Made by a program: the position numbers and the translations under genes. A stretch of DNA of 64,000 nucleotides, from assembly GCA_032622095.1 (NCBI GenBank), contig CP136062.1, positions 151,462,875-151,526,874 of the forward strand, written 5' to 3'. The notes below the pieces were generated by a model. It had not been told where the DNA came from and made no database searches. It was given only the letters and a program-made list of their open reading frames with translations. This DNA is from Siphonodentalium dalli. Lineage: Eukaryota > Mollusca > Scaphopoda > Gadilida > Siphonodentaliidae. Below, piece after piece: positions 25,943 to 38,300 of the stretch (positions within the stretch are counted from its first letter, which is position 1; each line of letters begins with the position of its first letter).

Positions 25943-26147
25943 CCACAGGGGCCTGTAACGCGCTCCGCTGTCCGCCCCCCTTTTGCGCTGCCCATATAAG
26001 CCGCTGCTATATACGCGCCTGCTTCACGCTAATGGTATAATAATAACACGTTTATTATACCATTACGTGATGCAGGCGCGTATATAGCAGCGGCGTATAT
26101 GGGCAGCGCAAAAGGGGGCGGACAGCGGAGCGCGTTACGGGCCCCTG
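25943..26147. mobile_element. GC-rich hAT-like foldback MITE
   Basis: The two ~95-nt arms are near-perfect inverted copies (CAGGGGCCTGTAACGCGCTC and its complement), sharing GCTGTCCGCC, TTTTGCGCTGCCCATAT and GCAGGCGCGTATATAGCAGC words. The centre is AATAATAACACGTTTATTAT. TGGTTCCC flanks both sides at 25935-25942 and 26148-26155, an 8-bp target duplication. CpG-rich arms contrast with the AT-rich surroundings, consistent with a young insertion. Confidence 0.8.
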
Positions 26148-26155
26148 TGGTTCCC

Positions 26156-26720
26156 AATAGAACCAAATACCAACATATAGAACCTATATCACAGTTCTTC
26201 AAAGAACCCACTGAATTCAAGGCTTGTGGGAACACGGCATAGCTTAAATGTCCTGTAGTCTATAATTTAACAATATGTCCACGCGTTTGGGGTTAAGATG
26301 ATATGAGGAAGACTAAATCAAGCGGGATTCCTTTGAAATACCAATGCACACATGCCTATACTGTTTCGAGTCATATGTATAGATTCTGATCATTTGATTA
26401 TTGGCGTGGGTAAGAATATTGCTCATATTAGAAATATGAGGAAAAGGTATGGAACAATAACTTAATTAATATAATTCGATATTTCCTTCAGACATCAGAT
26501 CATCTTCGTGGTCCATTCGGTGAACCATGCAACATCGTGAGATATCAATTTAAACGGTATAACGACATAATAACGTAGTTACTAGTACGAACTAATATAT
26601 AGAACATTTAGAAATAAAGACACACCAAACGTGCTTATACTGTAACCTACACATATATTGTCATGGGACATTGTTTCCACAAGCACTCATAATTTAATTG
26701 TTTCCTATATGTGTAGGCCT
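26156..26720. other. No gene seen
   Basis: AT-rich, with short frames only. Confidence 0.45.
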
Positions 26721-27125
26721 ACATGTATAGGCATTTAATGAACCAAATGGGGAACCCACAGAAACTATTTGGTTATATCCGGGGAACCAGATAGAAAACC
26801 AAAGCAAGTCATATAATCACCATTGGTTCTCCCCTGGAGACAAAAACTGGAAACAAGTTTGGTTCCATGTGGAACCAGGATTGGTTCCACGTTGAACCAG
26901 GATGTATGTTGTCAGTGTTGTGTAGTTGATTTGGTTCTTTAACTTAGTTCTTCGAAGAACCAAAACAATAGAAAACATGTTTGGTTCCTCGATCATTTGG
27001 TTCTTAGATCATTTGGCTCTTTATGTTGGTTTTTCTTGAAGAACCGAAACATGTATGTATGTTTGGTCTTTATATAGGTTCTTCTTGAAGAACCAAAACA
27101 TCCCGGGGAACCAACTGTTCTCTGT
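26721..27125. repeat. Degenerate GAACCAAA/TTTGGTTC-rich block
   Basis: More than ten GGTTC/GAACC words occur, often as short inverted pairs such as GGTTCTTCTTGAAGAACC near 27077-27094. It looks like decayed short-unit repeat sequence and not a gene. Confidence 0.5.
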
Positions 27126-27619
27126 GTGCATGTAGTACACACTACACAGGTTTGGAAAATTTGCTGAAGATACACATGCACGTGTTACTTCGGTTTGTCT
27201 AAAATTGCGTCTGTCGCTCTTTCTGCTAAATAATTACATGATTAATTATTTTTAAGTTCCAATGAAAATTAGAATGAAAGGAAACAAATTGTTGATGGGT
27301 GCCAGACTTTCAGAAACACGTTTGACATAACTGGGTAAGCACCGATAGCATACATGTATATACCATATGAACTCTTTTAATCAGCAATTTTTCAAAATAT
27401 GTGTACCCATTCAGCACCTTTTTTTTAGGTGAGATTGACCCCTTCAGGGTGAGTAATAACTGTCCGCGAGATTCGATAAATAGAATTGAGAACGCAGACA
27501 CTTCGATTTACTACCAGAATATATATTAGAAAATCATGAACTCTCGTGCAGCCGGATGCATTCAGCTTTGGATAAAACTTTCAAAACAAAATCACAGATG
27601 AAACAATTCCAAGGAAATG
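27126..27619. other. 3' flank of the ataxin-10 gene
   Basis: The minus-strand 3' untranslated region should lie here. No canonical AATAAA (TTTATT on the plus strand) is seen close to the stop. A weak ATTAAA (TTTAAT on the plus strand) is near 27376. Confidence 0.35.
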
Positions 27620-29095
27620 TTAGTTTCCCTTGGAGTCGTCTCGTTTAACGACAATTTTGTCCCCTCGTATTTCCGTCTCGATTCCGAAGTCTTCAAGAAG
27701 TACCGTTTGGTTCGCTACACCTTTCATTTTAAGTTGAGCTAAAATTCCCTTGTTTTTGTTATTGTCCTCACAAATATTGTGAACAGCGAATATTGCCCAC
27801 TGTGTTATGCACGGATTCCTGGCATCGATGTTAGTCTGGTCAAGAATGAGCTGAAGACCTTCCATATCTCCCACCAAATCCTGGTTCTGCTCATGCTTAT
27901 GCACGAGGTTTCCAATCAATCGAACGCAATTTTTTCGCAGACCATTCACTGGATCATCTTCCTCAACGGTGTGGGCTTGCGATAATTTTTCCACTGGTGT
28001 GAAACAATTTAACCCTTGATTACCGATGTCATGGACACCTCTTAACATATTTACAACGCAAATTAGAAGGTCTTTATCGTCTTTCAAAAAAACATACCTA
28101 TCCTCCAATGCTGAAGCAATTCCAAGAATTTCCAATTCCTTAACTATTATAACAGGTTTGGTGGCCTCCTTGGCACCGCAAAGGGAAAGTATGTTTTGTC
28201 CGGTCTCTTTAAAATCTTTTCCCAGAAAGCTCATGTTTTCTTTGGATATTGTAATGTTAGAATCAAGATTTTCTCTTGTATTTTCCAGAATGTTCAAACA
28301 CACTTCCAACAAACAGAGTTTGTGTTCATCTGCAAGCTGGGAAAAGGAACCCGCGAGAAAATCGTGCGAACTTATTATGTCTTCCAAAACACACATCCCA
28401 TGCACAGAATCGTGTGATACAACATAATCTATAATCGTTTCAATAATCGAAGTTGGAATTGTTGTTGGAAGTTCTTGTCTGGTGCCAGAAGAACAACTGA
28501 GAATGAAAAAGTTATGAATAACCATGCAGGTATAATCAAACAGCTTTGGGTCTCCATTTTTTAAAAGATCAGGAAAAACTGATTCAAATATCTTCATCAC
28601 CCTCTTTTTGTTCGGATAATTATTCACTACAGCGTTTCCTATAAACTGAATAGCACACCTCATGGTAACTAAATTGTCGTCATCAGCTTCATCTGCTCTC
28701 AGAAGTCTTTGGCGAATAATATCCTTGGTATATTGAAACAATTCAGTGTTATCTCCTACCTCATTTTGGTTTATAAGACAGTTGGCACATGAATTCCGTA
28801 ATACTCTAAAAGATTCCGTTGTACAACGACTATAAATACGGTGATCATCTAAAAGGCTGTCAGAGTTTCCCTCGAAATCATCCCGCAATTTCTTCAGCAG
28901 GTTATCCAACAATTTGAACATTTTTCTTGGAGCAACTTCTCGAACGCTCTCAGCTGACAATGACGAAGAAAGATGTTTAAGGGATTTCATTACACTCTCC
29001 ATTCCGCCCTTATCGATATCACAATCAAGTTTCTCGAGAAAATCCACATGAATTTCCTTTGCTTCATTCAGTACGTGTTCACTAACATCGGCCAT
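27620..29095 (-). CDS. ATXN10: Ataxin-10 homologue, single coding exon
   Basis: Uninterrupted 491-codon frame. The C-terminal ~70 residues (about 385-455) carry the ataxin-10 domain signature, including VRLIGNLVHKHEQNQDLV, EGLQLILDQTNID and ARNPCITQWAIFAVHNICED. The N-terminal part contains FRVLRNSCANCLINQN and MRCAIQFIGNAVVN, matching the armadillo-like repeats of the family (LRNxC and QFLGN motifs). Length is close to the ~475 aa of vertebrate ataxin-10. The family is cytoplasmic and linked to neuronal survival, cytokinesis and cilia in vertebrates. The ATG has a strong context (A at -3, G at +4) and faces the V-ATPase e gene 113 bp away. Vertebrate ATXN10 has many introns, but here the whole reading frame is intron-free, suggesting intron loss or retroposition. 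The intact frame argues for a functional gene. Confidence 0.92.
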   Translation of the reverse strand: MADVSEHVLNEAKEIHVDFLEKLDCDIDKGGMESVMKSLKHLSSSLSAESVREVAPRKMFKLLDNLLKKLRDDFEGNSDSLLDDHRIYSRCTTESFRVLRNSCANCLINQNEVGDNTELFQYTKDIIRQRLLRADEADDDNLVTMRCAIQFIGNAVVNNYPNKKRVMKIFESVFPDLLKNGDPKLFDYTCMVIHNFFILSCSSGTRQELPTTIPTSIIETIIDYVVSHDSVHGMCVLEDIISSHDFLAGSFSQLADEHKLCLLEVCLNILENTRENLDSNITISKENMSFLGKDFKETGQNILSLCGAKEATKPVIIVKELEILGIASALEDRYVFLKDDKDLLICVVNMLRGVHDIGNQGLNCFTPVEKLSQAHTVEEDDPVNGLRKNCVRLIGNLVHKHEQNQDLVGDMEGLQLILDQTNIDARNPCITQWAIFAVHNICEDNNKNKGILAQLKMKGVANQTVLLEDFGIETEIRGDKIVVKRDDSKGN

Positions 29096-29208
29096 CTTTT
29101 ATTGCGAAACAGGTGCCCTTCAGGAGCAGGTCGGAACGAAATCGAGCACACGCATGTCACGTGATTTGTCACATGAGATATACTTCCTGTTTTTATTGAT
29201 TGACAAAA
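29096..29208. promoter_or_regulatory. Shared bidirectional promoter of ATXN10 and the V-ATPase e gene
   Basis: Only 113 bp separate the two divergent ATGs, so both 5' leaders and the core promoter must share this DNA unless leaders start inside or are spliced. It contains TCACGTGA (29157-29164) and TCACATGA (29169-29176), both E-boxes of the type bound by MiT/TFE factors, and ACTTCCTG (29182-29189), an ETS-like core. No TATA box is evident. Confidence 0.7.
29157..29176. promoter_or_regulatory. Paired MiT/TFE-type E-boxes (CLEAR-like)
   Basis: GTCACGTGA and GTCACATGA lie 12 bp apart start to start. TCACGTGA is the core of the CLEAR element through which TFEB/MITF-family factors activate lysosomal and V-ATPase genes in vertebrates. 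Factor identity here is inferred. Confidence 0.5.
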
Positions 29209-29312
29209 ATGGCTGCTTTACCTGTCGTTGTTTTTACTGGTTTTTGGGGCATTATAGGCATTGTTTTGCCTCTCCTACTCCAGTTTTGTATGAAGCAGAC
29301 GCCGAATAAAGG
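29209..29312 (+). CDS. ATP6V0E: V-ATPase e exon 1 (residues 1-34 plus 2 nt)
   Basis: ATG at 29209 and donor AAAGG|GTAATC. Encodes the first membrane segment and ends at the conserved PNKG turn. Confidence 0.92.
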
Positions 29313-32300
29313 GTAATCTTATCTAATTGACTTCAAACATCTCGGCCGCATGTTTCCGACGATTTATTTTCTGTGCCAGATTGAAGAGTAGAGATTCTGT
29401 CATTACTACATTTATAGTGTCAATTTCAATTTCCATAGCACAGTGACTGGGCTTCCTCATGTGGGACACATGCCACATCCGACCTTAATACATGTTTGAA
29501 TCAAACTTTTATCGAAAGTAATATGTCTGAGCTATGAAAGGTGTATGCCCAATACGAAACATCACAAATTTACTACACTCCACACTGACCACAGTCCTGT
29601 ATCTGTATTTTTCCGGCGCAGGAGCCTCTCGGCTGTTGTCGCGTTGTTGCTACTACTCTGGTGTTTCTCCTGTTGTATTCCCCGAGCATGCGTAATCTTC
29701 TATACTGTTCCAGTCCCTGATCGTTCTCACGAAGAATGAATGTTTATATTGTTCCGTGTTGGCTCTTATTGGTTCGAACGATCGTGAGTTGATACACTCT
29801 TGGCTCGAAATTATGTTATCACTTTTGTGGTCTGGAAATTTTTTGCTCGAATTTTCCTTCCTTTCTTATCCTTTAGTAAATCATGTGTGTGTATGGCTGG
29901 GATTATCCCCTCAACCACCTTGCTGAAGAGTTATATTCTCTTCATCTTTCTGCGGATCTCTAGTGAGTCTAACCTTAGACCATCAATCATGCTGGTTACT
30001 GCGCCTTTTTCCCGGTCTCTATAGTTGTTGGTGATGAATCTTGCCGCTCTTCTCTGCACTTTCTCTAACTTCTCTATTTCTCCTACTGCGGCGGGGGTCC
30101 CATATTTCTGCTCCATATTCGAGTGATGTTCTTACGATAGCTCTATATGCGGTCTCTCTGGATTTACTGTCCGCTCTTCGTAAGTTTCTGCGTATGAAGC
30201 CTAAGGTGCTATTGGCCCTTCCAGTGATCTTGGATATGTGCGTTGACCATTTTAGGTCGTCTGTGATGGTCAGTCCAAGGTAGACGCTTTGTTTGACTGA
30301 TTGCAGAATTTGATGGTCAAGCTGGTAGATGAACGATGTTTTGTTCTTGTCCTTGTTCTTCATGGACATTATGGAGCATTTTCCAGCATTGAATCTCATC
30401 CCCCAGGTTTTCGCCCATTCTTCTAGTGATGTCAGATCCTGTTGTAGTTGGATGTGGTCTTGGTGGTCATTTATCTGGCGGTATAGTATGCAGTCATCAG
30501 CAAAGAGTCTTACTTCTGATTTGACTGCTTGTGGAAGGTCGTTGATGTGGCAGAGGAATAGTAGGGGTCCTAGTAGTGTACCTTGGGGTACTCCTGATTC
30601 CACTGGAACACTTTTGGATGATTCTCCTTCCAACACTACTCTCATATGCCTTTTTGTTAGGAAGCTTGTCAGCCAGGTGTGTATTGGTCCTGTGATTCCG
30701 TATGACTTCAGTTTGTATAGCAGACTCTGGTGTGGTACCGTGTCAAATGCTTTCGAAAAGTCGAGGATTGCCATGTCGGTTTGCTTCTCCGAGTCAAAGG
30801 ACGATAGTAGATTTTGTGTGGTGTTTACAAGCTGGGTTACACATGAGTGGCCAGATCTAAATCCGTGGTTTCTATCAGTCAGTAGGTGTCTACACAGGAC
30901 GTGCTCTAGTAGCTTACATCATGTTGAAGTGAGTGATACTGGTCTGTAGTTGGATGGTTGGTGAACGTCTCCTTTCTTATAAACTGGTGTTATGTTTGCG
31001 TTCAGCCAGTCTTCTGGAAGGGTGCCGGTCTCTATAGATTTGTTGAATATGGTGGTGATGGGTTTCGCCAGTACGTTGGCCAGTAATTTGAGTACTTTGT
31101 TAGGGATGTTGTCTGGACCTGGTGTCTTTGATGGTTTTATATATTCCAGGAGTTTCTTTATTCCTTCTTCTGTAATTTCCAGTGGTTTGATGTTTACACT
31201 GTTTTGTGGTAAGGATGGTAGCTCTTCGTTAGTGTCTATGGTGAATACCGACTGGAATTGCTTATTTAGTAGCTCCGCCTTCTCTTTTGTATCGTTTGTG
31301 AGTGATGTTCCTGTTTTTAGCGGTGGCGTACCTGTTCTTTCTTGTTTTCGGGCCTTCATGTAGCTCCAGAAGGGTTTTGATGTTTTCTTTTCCTTCCCCT
31401 TCTCTAGGAATCACTGTCCATGTAATATTAAATTTGATTAAAGTACAATAAATCAATGAATATATTACCTCTACTATTTAAATCAACTAACAGTTAGGCA
31501 ACATCAGATTTTGTTATTATGTAAACCATTCTCTCATTGGTTAATACCACTCACAGTGATCTATCACTAAAACGAACAATTGGATTTTTCGTTAGAAACA
31601 AATGCATTTATCTCCCCACAATTGACATGTAACAATTAAGTTAATTGTTCTTAATGCGCTCGTTGGGCCATATCAACTCTACCTGGTCTGAGTTGTACAT
31701 AAATCGTGATTTTCCATCCAATATTCACATTGAATAACTGTCGGCTATTATCAAGTGACGTAATTCTGCAAAATTGTTAAAAACAGGAAGTTATCAATCC
31801 AGTTCCCTAACTTCCCTATTACACATTACTTATTTAAAATTTGCAGCCAAACCCAGCACGAGTTATCTCCCATTGCCCCTCTTGAGATGCGGAGCTAACC
31901 GGGAGCTTGGAATATAAAATTTGCTTTCACATCTCAAGGTATCAACCACCCCCAGGGCCCTACTTGAAAATTATAGATATATTAGTTTCAGATGGTCATT
32001 TCTACATTTCTCTAGTAATGAGAATGAGTTAAAATGTGTACTTAGTAGTGTACAGCAGAGCCAGTTTTAACACACCCGATGTCTGTTTACTCACATCCGT
32101 AATCCCTTTTATTCGGATTATCACCGGTTGCGAATAAGTAAACTGGTATTTATAGAATGGATATGTTTCTCCAAAATCGTAAAGAATTCCACCGAGTTTG
32201 CACCTGAAAGAATATTCGAGTAACTAACAGCTATTTTCTCGTAAGTTGGGAAAGATACTAACAATCTGAATACATCATCGTTTCAAGAAAAAAATACGGA

Positions 32301-35300
32301 ATATGATGATATAAACTCAGAAAGCGCGAATGTTTGTGTGGCATAAAATTTTAACTCTTGTAATTTCGTGCAAATCATCTGCCAATGAAAATGCAGTATA
32401 TAAACTTTTTACTTTCCAAACTGGTCTTTATATTAATATAATAACTAAATATAAAATATTGATTTAATATTATTAAATAATATTTTATTCAACTAACAGT
32501 CATTCCTAGGGACTGTGCTACACTGTACATAGATCATGCCATGAATCTCTACTCAAGCTGACGCCCGTAGAGATCATATTCCACCAGTACAAAACCCGGG
32601 AACTTTTTTTAAGTTTTGACATGGAACCGTATAATGTCGAAAAAATAACGCGGGGAATGTATTTCTTTGTTCATAGTCATACTGTGGCATAATAATTTAT
32701 TCATTGGTACGTGAAGTTCCCAGCTCGAGATTACATTGTTTACGTGACTTTTGAGACCCGATTCCGCGATAAATATTAATTTTATTCCCTGTCACGAAAT
32801 ACCTCGAAAGTAGGCAATTTGAAATAAGAATAAAACAGTCTTTTAGACTTTACGGGTCAAGATAAGTGTACATGAATGGTGTTGATTAATAAAAATTAGA
32901 TGACTTTGGACATATACGACAATTGATTCTTTCATGGAAATTCTTTACAGTGACTCTTTAGTTAAATTTGTCTGATAGGGACACACTAAAAAGCTTAGCT
33001 GATACCGCCTCCAAATAAAAGGTGTAAGCAGGGTGTTACTGTTATGTGGCATTTTGTCTGTTTTATCTCAGTTGATATGAATAATATTTGGTATATTATG
33101 TCCGGATTGGGGTATGGAATACATTTAAGTTTCAATTATTTTTTATTCACAAGTTAGGTGGTTTTATTCAAATATTTTGGTCTGAAGCACACTAAAAAGT
33201 GTAAGTGGCTGGCTCCAAAATTATGACACATATTACATTAGCGTTTGAATTGTTTTTAAATTAACTAATTTTTTCATTTTATTCAACGCTTTCATTATTT
33301 CATTCTGAAGCACACTAAAAAGTTCTAGCAGTGGCTTCTTCTTGGATTTTTCATTCATACAAATATTTAGTATTGTCCACTCTCTAAACTGAGCATCGAG
33401 GACATGCTACACTTGGTGTTGCACTTGTTTGAGAACATAATTGCGATGTCCGCTTCAGCCCTCATAATTGGCTACGGCAATCATCAATGCTGAAGCCATT
33501 TGCTGATGCAAACGGGGCCACATCAAAGGGTTGCATGGTTGCCGAAGTCAAACAATCTGAATTACGTGGGCTGTCGCTTCGAAATATATTTCAGAATAAT
33601 GTAATAATAATTATTGTCTATGTCTGTATTTCTATGCCCTGAAAAGCATTCTTTTCCCGCAAAATGGTTCACTAATGATCAGCTACATGTACATGTATAG
33701 TGGACAAGTAAAGTTGATATTGTTTTATCACTCCCTGTTGGCTTTATTTAGTGGCATCTTGTTACACAGGTGATCTGATGTGATGTAGACATTAATCTGT
33801 GGAATTTGGATGAGGGGAAAGGGACCCTATATGGGACCCCAAGCCTTGAAATAGTGTGCCTGTCATTTGCAGAATGGGGTCCCGAGAGGGTGAATTTAGT
33901 GATGCTACCCCGCATAGTGGGCTAGCATCACCAAATTCACCCTCTGGGGACCTCATTCTGCTTACCCCTCAGCAGAATGAGGTTCCCAGATGGTGAATTT
34001 GGTTATGCTAGCCCGCTATGCGGGGTAGCATCACTAAATTCACCCTCTGGGGACCTCATTCTGCAAATGACAGACACTCTATTTCAAGGCTTGTGGGACC
34101 TGCTACCCCTATAGCGGAAACCCTCCATAAGAATTTTAATGCAAACATGGATAAATCGTTGAGCAAAATATCAAGACTTTTGTGAGTAGTTGAGCAAAAT
34201 GTGTTTTGTTAGATTGGTATATTGCGAGTTTTCGCAGCATGTTTTGGACTGAGGAAACGCACATACTAGTAAATCACATTAATAATGAGCCATTTCGCTA
34301 TTTTGGCATCTGTGCTCGACCTGTCCATGGCGATTTGTCATTTTGTGGCGACAGGGATCAACATGCATCTGAATGTTAGATGTTGTTATTACAGCTACTC
34401 ATTCCTCTGCAAATTGCCGAAATCTTTATCCTCTGCATGTGGCCAGAAATCTTATCAGATTATATCGGGGAACTTTCTCAATTATGCAAATTGTTTTGAA
34501 TGGATTGCAAAACATTGTACACAAATATAAACAAGACTATCTGGTCTAATTATGATACCAGACAAAAGGATGTAGTGCAGCCTTCATAAGGCTTCATATG
34601 CATTATATTGTGGCAGATCAGAATAGGATTATCACACTTCTATCCGTGTGGTCAGGTACAAAGTATTCAGTGCATTATGTCTCATCGTAAAGAGGAAATA
34701 ATTGTCCGTCCGTCTGTCAGTGCATGGATGCAGCTTTATCTGAGCTTGTATTCCTTCATTTTTCAGTTAATTGTTTTAAACTTGACACACACTGCACCCC
34801 GCATATATCGGAGAAATGTTTGAAATAAAATTACTAGTAATTTCATTTGCACAATGCAATCCATTTACTGAAACTTTTCAACTTTCGTTCTTCTTTATCA
34901 TTCTATTGACTGCTCAACATAAAATTATTAATGCCTCCCCAAGTTGAGCTAGTGTCATTAACACTATCATTTACTACAGTTATCGGGCATTTTGACTTAC
35001 ATGTTGTAGATTGCAATGTACCGGTACATAATTTTGTCAAATATTGAACAGAATTAATGGAATTAACTGTGGTACCATGCATTTCTATTTCACGTAATTT
35101 TGTGACATTTACCATATAAGTTATTTAAAAACTATTTTAGCATTCTCGCAAAGTATAAATAAAGATGTAACAATAATATAGCAGAATATGCACTGAGAAT
35201 ATCGGAAAATATCAGATGAATTATTCACTGTAGCTATATGTTTTGATCTCTGCTCTCCCCATTTGATATGTTACATTGTGTGTAAATTCTTTAATGAGCA

Positions 35301-38300
35301 ATGTCTGTTTAATTTACTTTGTTTCATTTCAGAATGATACAAGTTATGCTATCTATGACAGCGTTTTGTGCATATATGTTGTAAGTATTTATAATAGTAG
35401 ATCATGTCATGAATCACTACTCTGGCTGCACCCGTAGAGATCGTTCAACATTAACCCTTTACCCAACAAACCGGCCAAAAACGGCCAAATAAAGCTTCAA
35501 CAGCCTAAAATATCTTCGGTCTGTCTCAATAGAACCATACAAATATGGATATCATTGGAACCGGCTCCTTGACCACATTGTGATGGTTACAGTTATGCCC
35601 TGTGCCAATGCATTCTCTTATATATGCGAGTCGACCATAGGTCGCCTCGCATATATAAGAGAATGCATTGGCTTAACACATTAAAAATTATAAAATTGTT
35701 AAAGAATGTAAGAAAAAATGGTAAAAAGTGTTAAAATTTTTTTTTTTTTAGGCCAATGCATTCTCTTATATATGCGAGGCGACCTATGGTCGACTCGCAT
35801 ATATAAGAGAATGCATTGGCACAGGGCATAACTGTAACTATCACAATGTGGTCAAGGAGCCGGTTCCAATGATATCCATATTTGTATGGTTCTATTGAGA
35901 CAGACCGAAGATATTTTAGGCTGTTGAAGCTTTATTTGGCCGGTTTGTTGGGTAAAGGGTTAAGGAACAGGTGTTAAGTTTTAACTAAGAAATATATCAC
36001 CTGCACCATTTTTATGTGTACCCATACCATGTATGGTACACATAATGCCGACGTCCGGATCAACCATCCGTCGTTCGTCCGTCTGTCCGTCTGTCTGTCT
36101 GTCCGTCTGTCCGTAGACACTTGCTATCCGATTCATTTACTCGAATATTTTTTATCGGATCTTGTTCAAATTTTATGTGCATGTTTATGATGACACACTC
36201 CTCACCTGTATAGTTTTTGGTATCGATCGGTTGATCGGTTTAGAAATTATTAACACTTTGCATCCGCACATAGTCATGAGCTATCCGATGCTATAACCAA
36301 AGTATTTTTTGTCTGATTGTTTTCATATTTGATATGTAGGTTTATGATGACACACCCCTCACCTGTATAGTTTTTGGTATCGATTAGTTGATCAGTTTAA
36401 AAAATAATTAACCCTTCACACACATGCTATCCAATGTAATAAGTTGAACATATATCTTCTGATCTGCCTCATATTTCTTACCTAGGTTTTTCTTAGCACG
36501 GTCTTCATCTGTATGGTTTTTGGTATCATTTAATTAACCCTTTTCACTCTTTATGTTTACTTAGAACTCACGCAAGCTGCTATGACTCAAAACATTTTTC
36601 ATCTGATCTGCACCAAATTTGGTACATGTGGTCCTCACCCCAAAATACAGATCAAGTTCAAATTTGGGTTTGATCCGATATATTTTAACAGAGTTATGGC
36701 CCTTTATAATTCAAGTGACTTAATTATAATGTAGTTCCATGAAATACACTGGTATATGGTCGAATGGTGGACAACTCTATTGGAAATATAATGATAACAT
36801 TCCCTGGTGTATGCCCATGTAGATTGTAAACAGCTCATGAAATGATTAATTGCTATTTAGCTATGGTCAAGTGGTTAGATGGATACCAAGATAAACAAAC
36901 AATATTATACTGATGGCTGGTTAATTGTCAAATTTGATAAATGACACCAGGCTCTTGTTTATCTAATTTTGAAATTTCATTACAGGCTGCCTGATAATTG
37001 ACCCATGACCTACACAATTGTCTGCATATTCCATTGATATGCTTAGAAAATAATTAACCCTTTCCAAGTTTCCAACAGATTTATGCTTTAATGCACATGG
37101 GCTCTTCCTCATATGTCTTATCTTGGGTTATCTTCACACTATTAACTTCTATGGATTGTGGAATTGATTAATTGATTTTTGAAAAATATATTAACCCTTC
37201 AGACACATTCTTTTGATATTACATTAAAATAATGGCTAATAGCCAATATAATTGTTATATGCAATAGGTTACAAGCAGATAAATCTTCATTATTGTTTGT
37301 ATTATGCAGAAACATATTAAATGAACCCTCTTTTTGAATCAGGTTCATTAGTTAATGAACGTTCAATAAGACACCAATTGAATATGCTTACAGATTATAG
37401 GTGATGCATTATTTTGAAAATCAATATGGCAGATAATATTGCCAGGAACCTTATTTTCCCATCTGTTCATATTGTCATGGTTGACTGAATTTTGGGGACC
37501 ACAGAGTGCTTAAAAGATTAACAGTGAAGGTTATGTGTTTTAGTCTGCAAGCTACTTGTAAAATATTGTTATGTCTTGAAACCATTTGATTCAGTGTTAC
37601 ATTCCTTTATATTAACTATGGTAATCTTTTCGATTTAGGGATCATTGGGACCAGCATCCGCACCATATAATGGCTGTATAACATGGCTGTATAACATTAT
37701 ATAGATAACATTTTTGAATTATACTGTATAAACTACATGCATTTTTGACATGATTGATAAACAAATAACAACTGGGAAGAATGGGGGGGGGTCATTAAAG
37801 TTCAAATTAAATATGAGATGGAATCCCACATGTTGTTCTATGCAGTCTGGCTTGTCAACTAATTATAATTTCTCTTTAGAAGTGAATGAGATTTGAATAG
37901 CTGGTAGTTTTGTTTCCAATGAGCTAACTTCAACTTATAAACATATCCTCAGAAATAACTAAACCCTTGGATCTCACATAGATAGGTTCTTGGATGAATA
38001 AGGATAGAGTTATTAGATTTAGAACACCCCCCCCCCCTTCGCAACCACAAATACTTTAACCCCTTCTTAAGACAAATTATTTGAGCTATTGAATTCAAGA
38101 TGGTGCTGATATATGGATACCTGTGTTCATATCTTTGATAAATTATCAGTTATAGCTAATCGCTATCGCCCGGTATGGGTTAAACATCTGCCGATCGTGA
38201 TCGGCCTCTCGTTTATGTTATGAACTTCCCTGTCACAATATCAAAAAGTTCCCAGGTTGTGCACAGGTGGAGTATGATCAAGCCTGGATTTAGTGTGCCT

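Noticed and set aside
28026-28427. 133-codon plus-strand frame
   Set aside because: It is the antisense of the ataxin-10 coding region.
30329-30949. 206-codon plus-strand frame
   Set aside because: It is the antisense of the LINE reverse transcriptase.
35451-35470. TTAACCCTTTACCC resembling telomere repeats
   Set aside because: It is the terminal repeat of P2 elements, found singly at element ends and flanked by TTAA, never in tandem.
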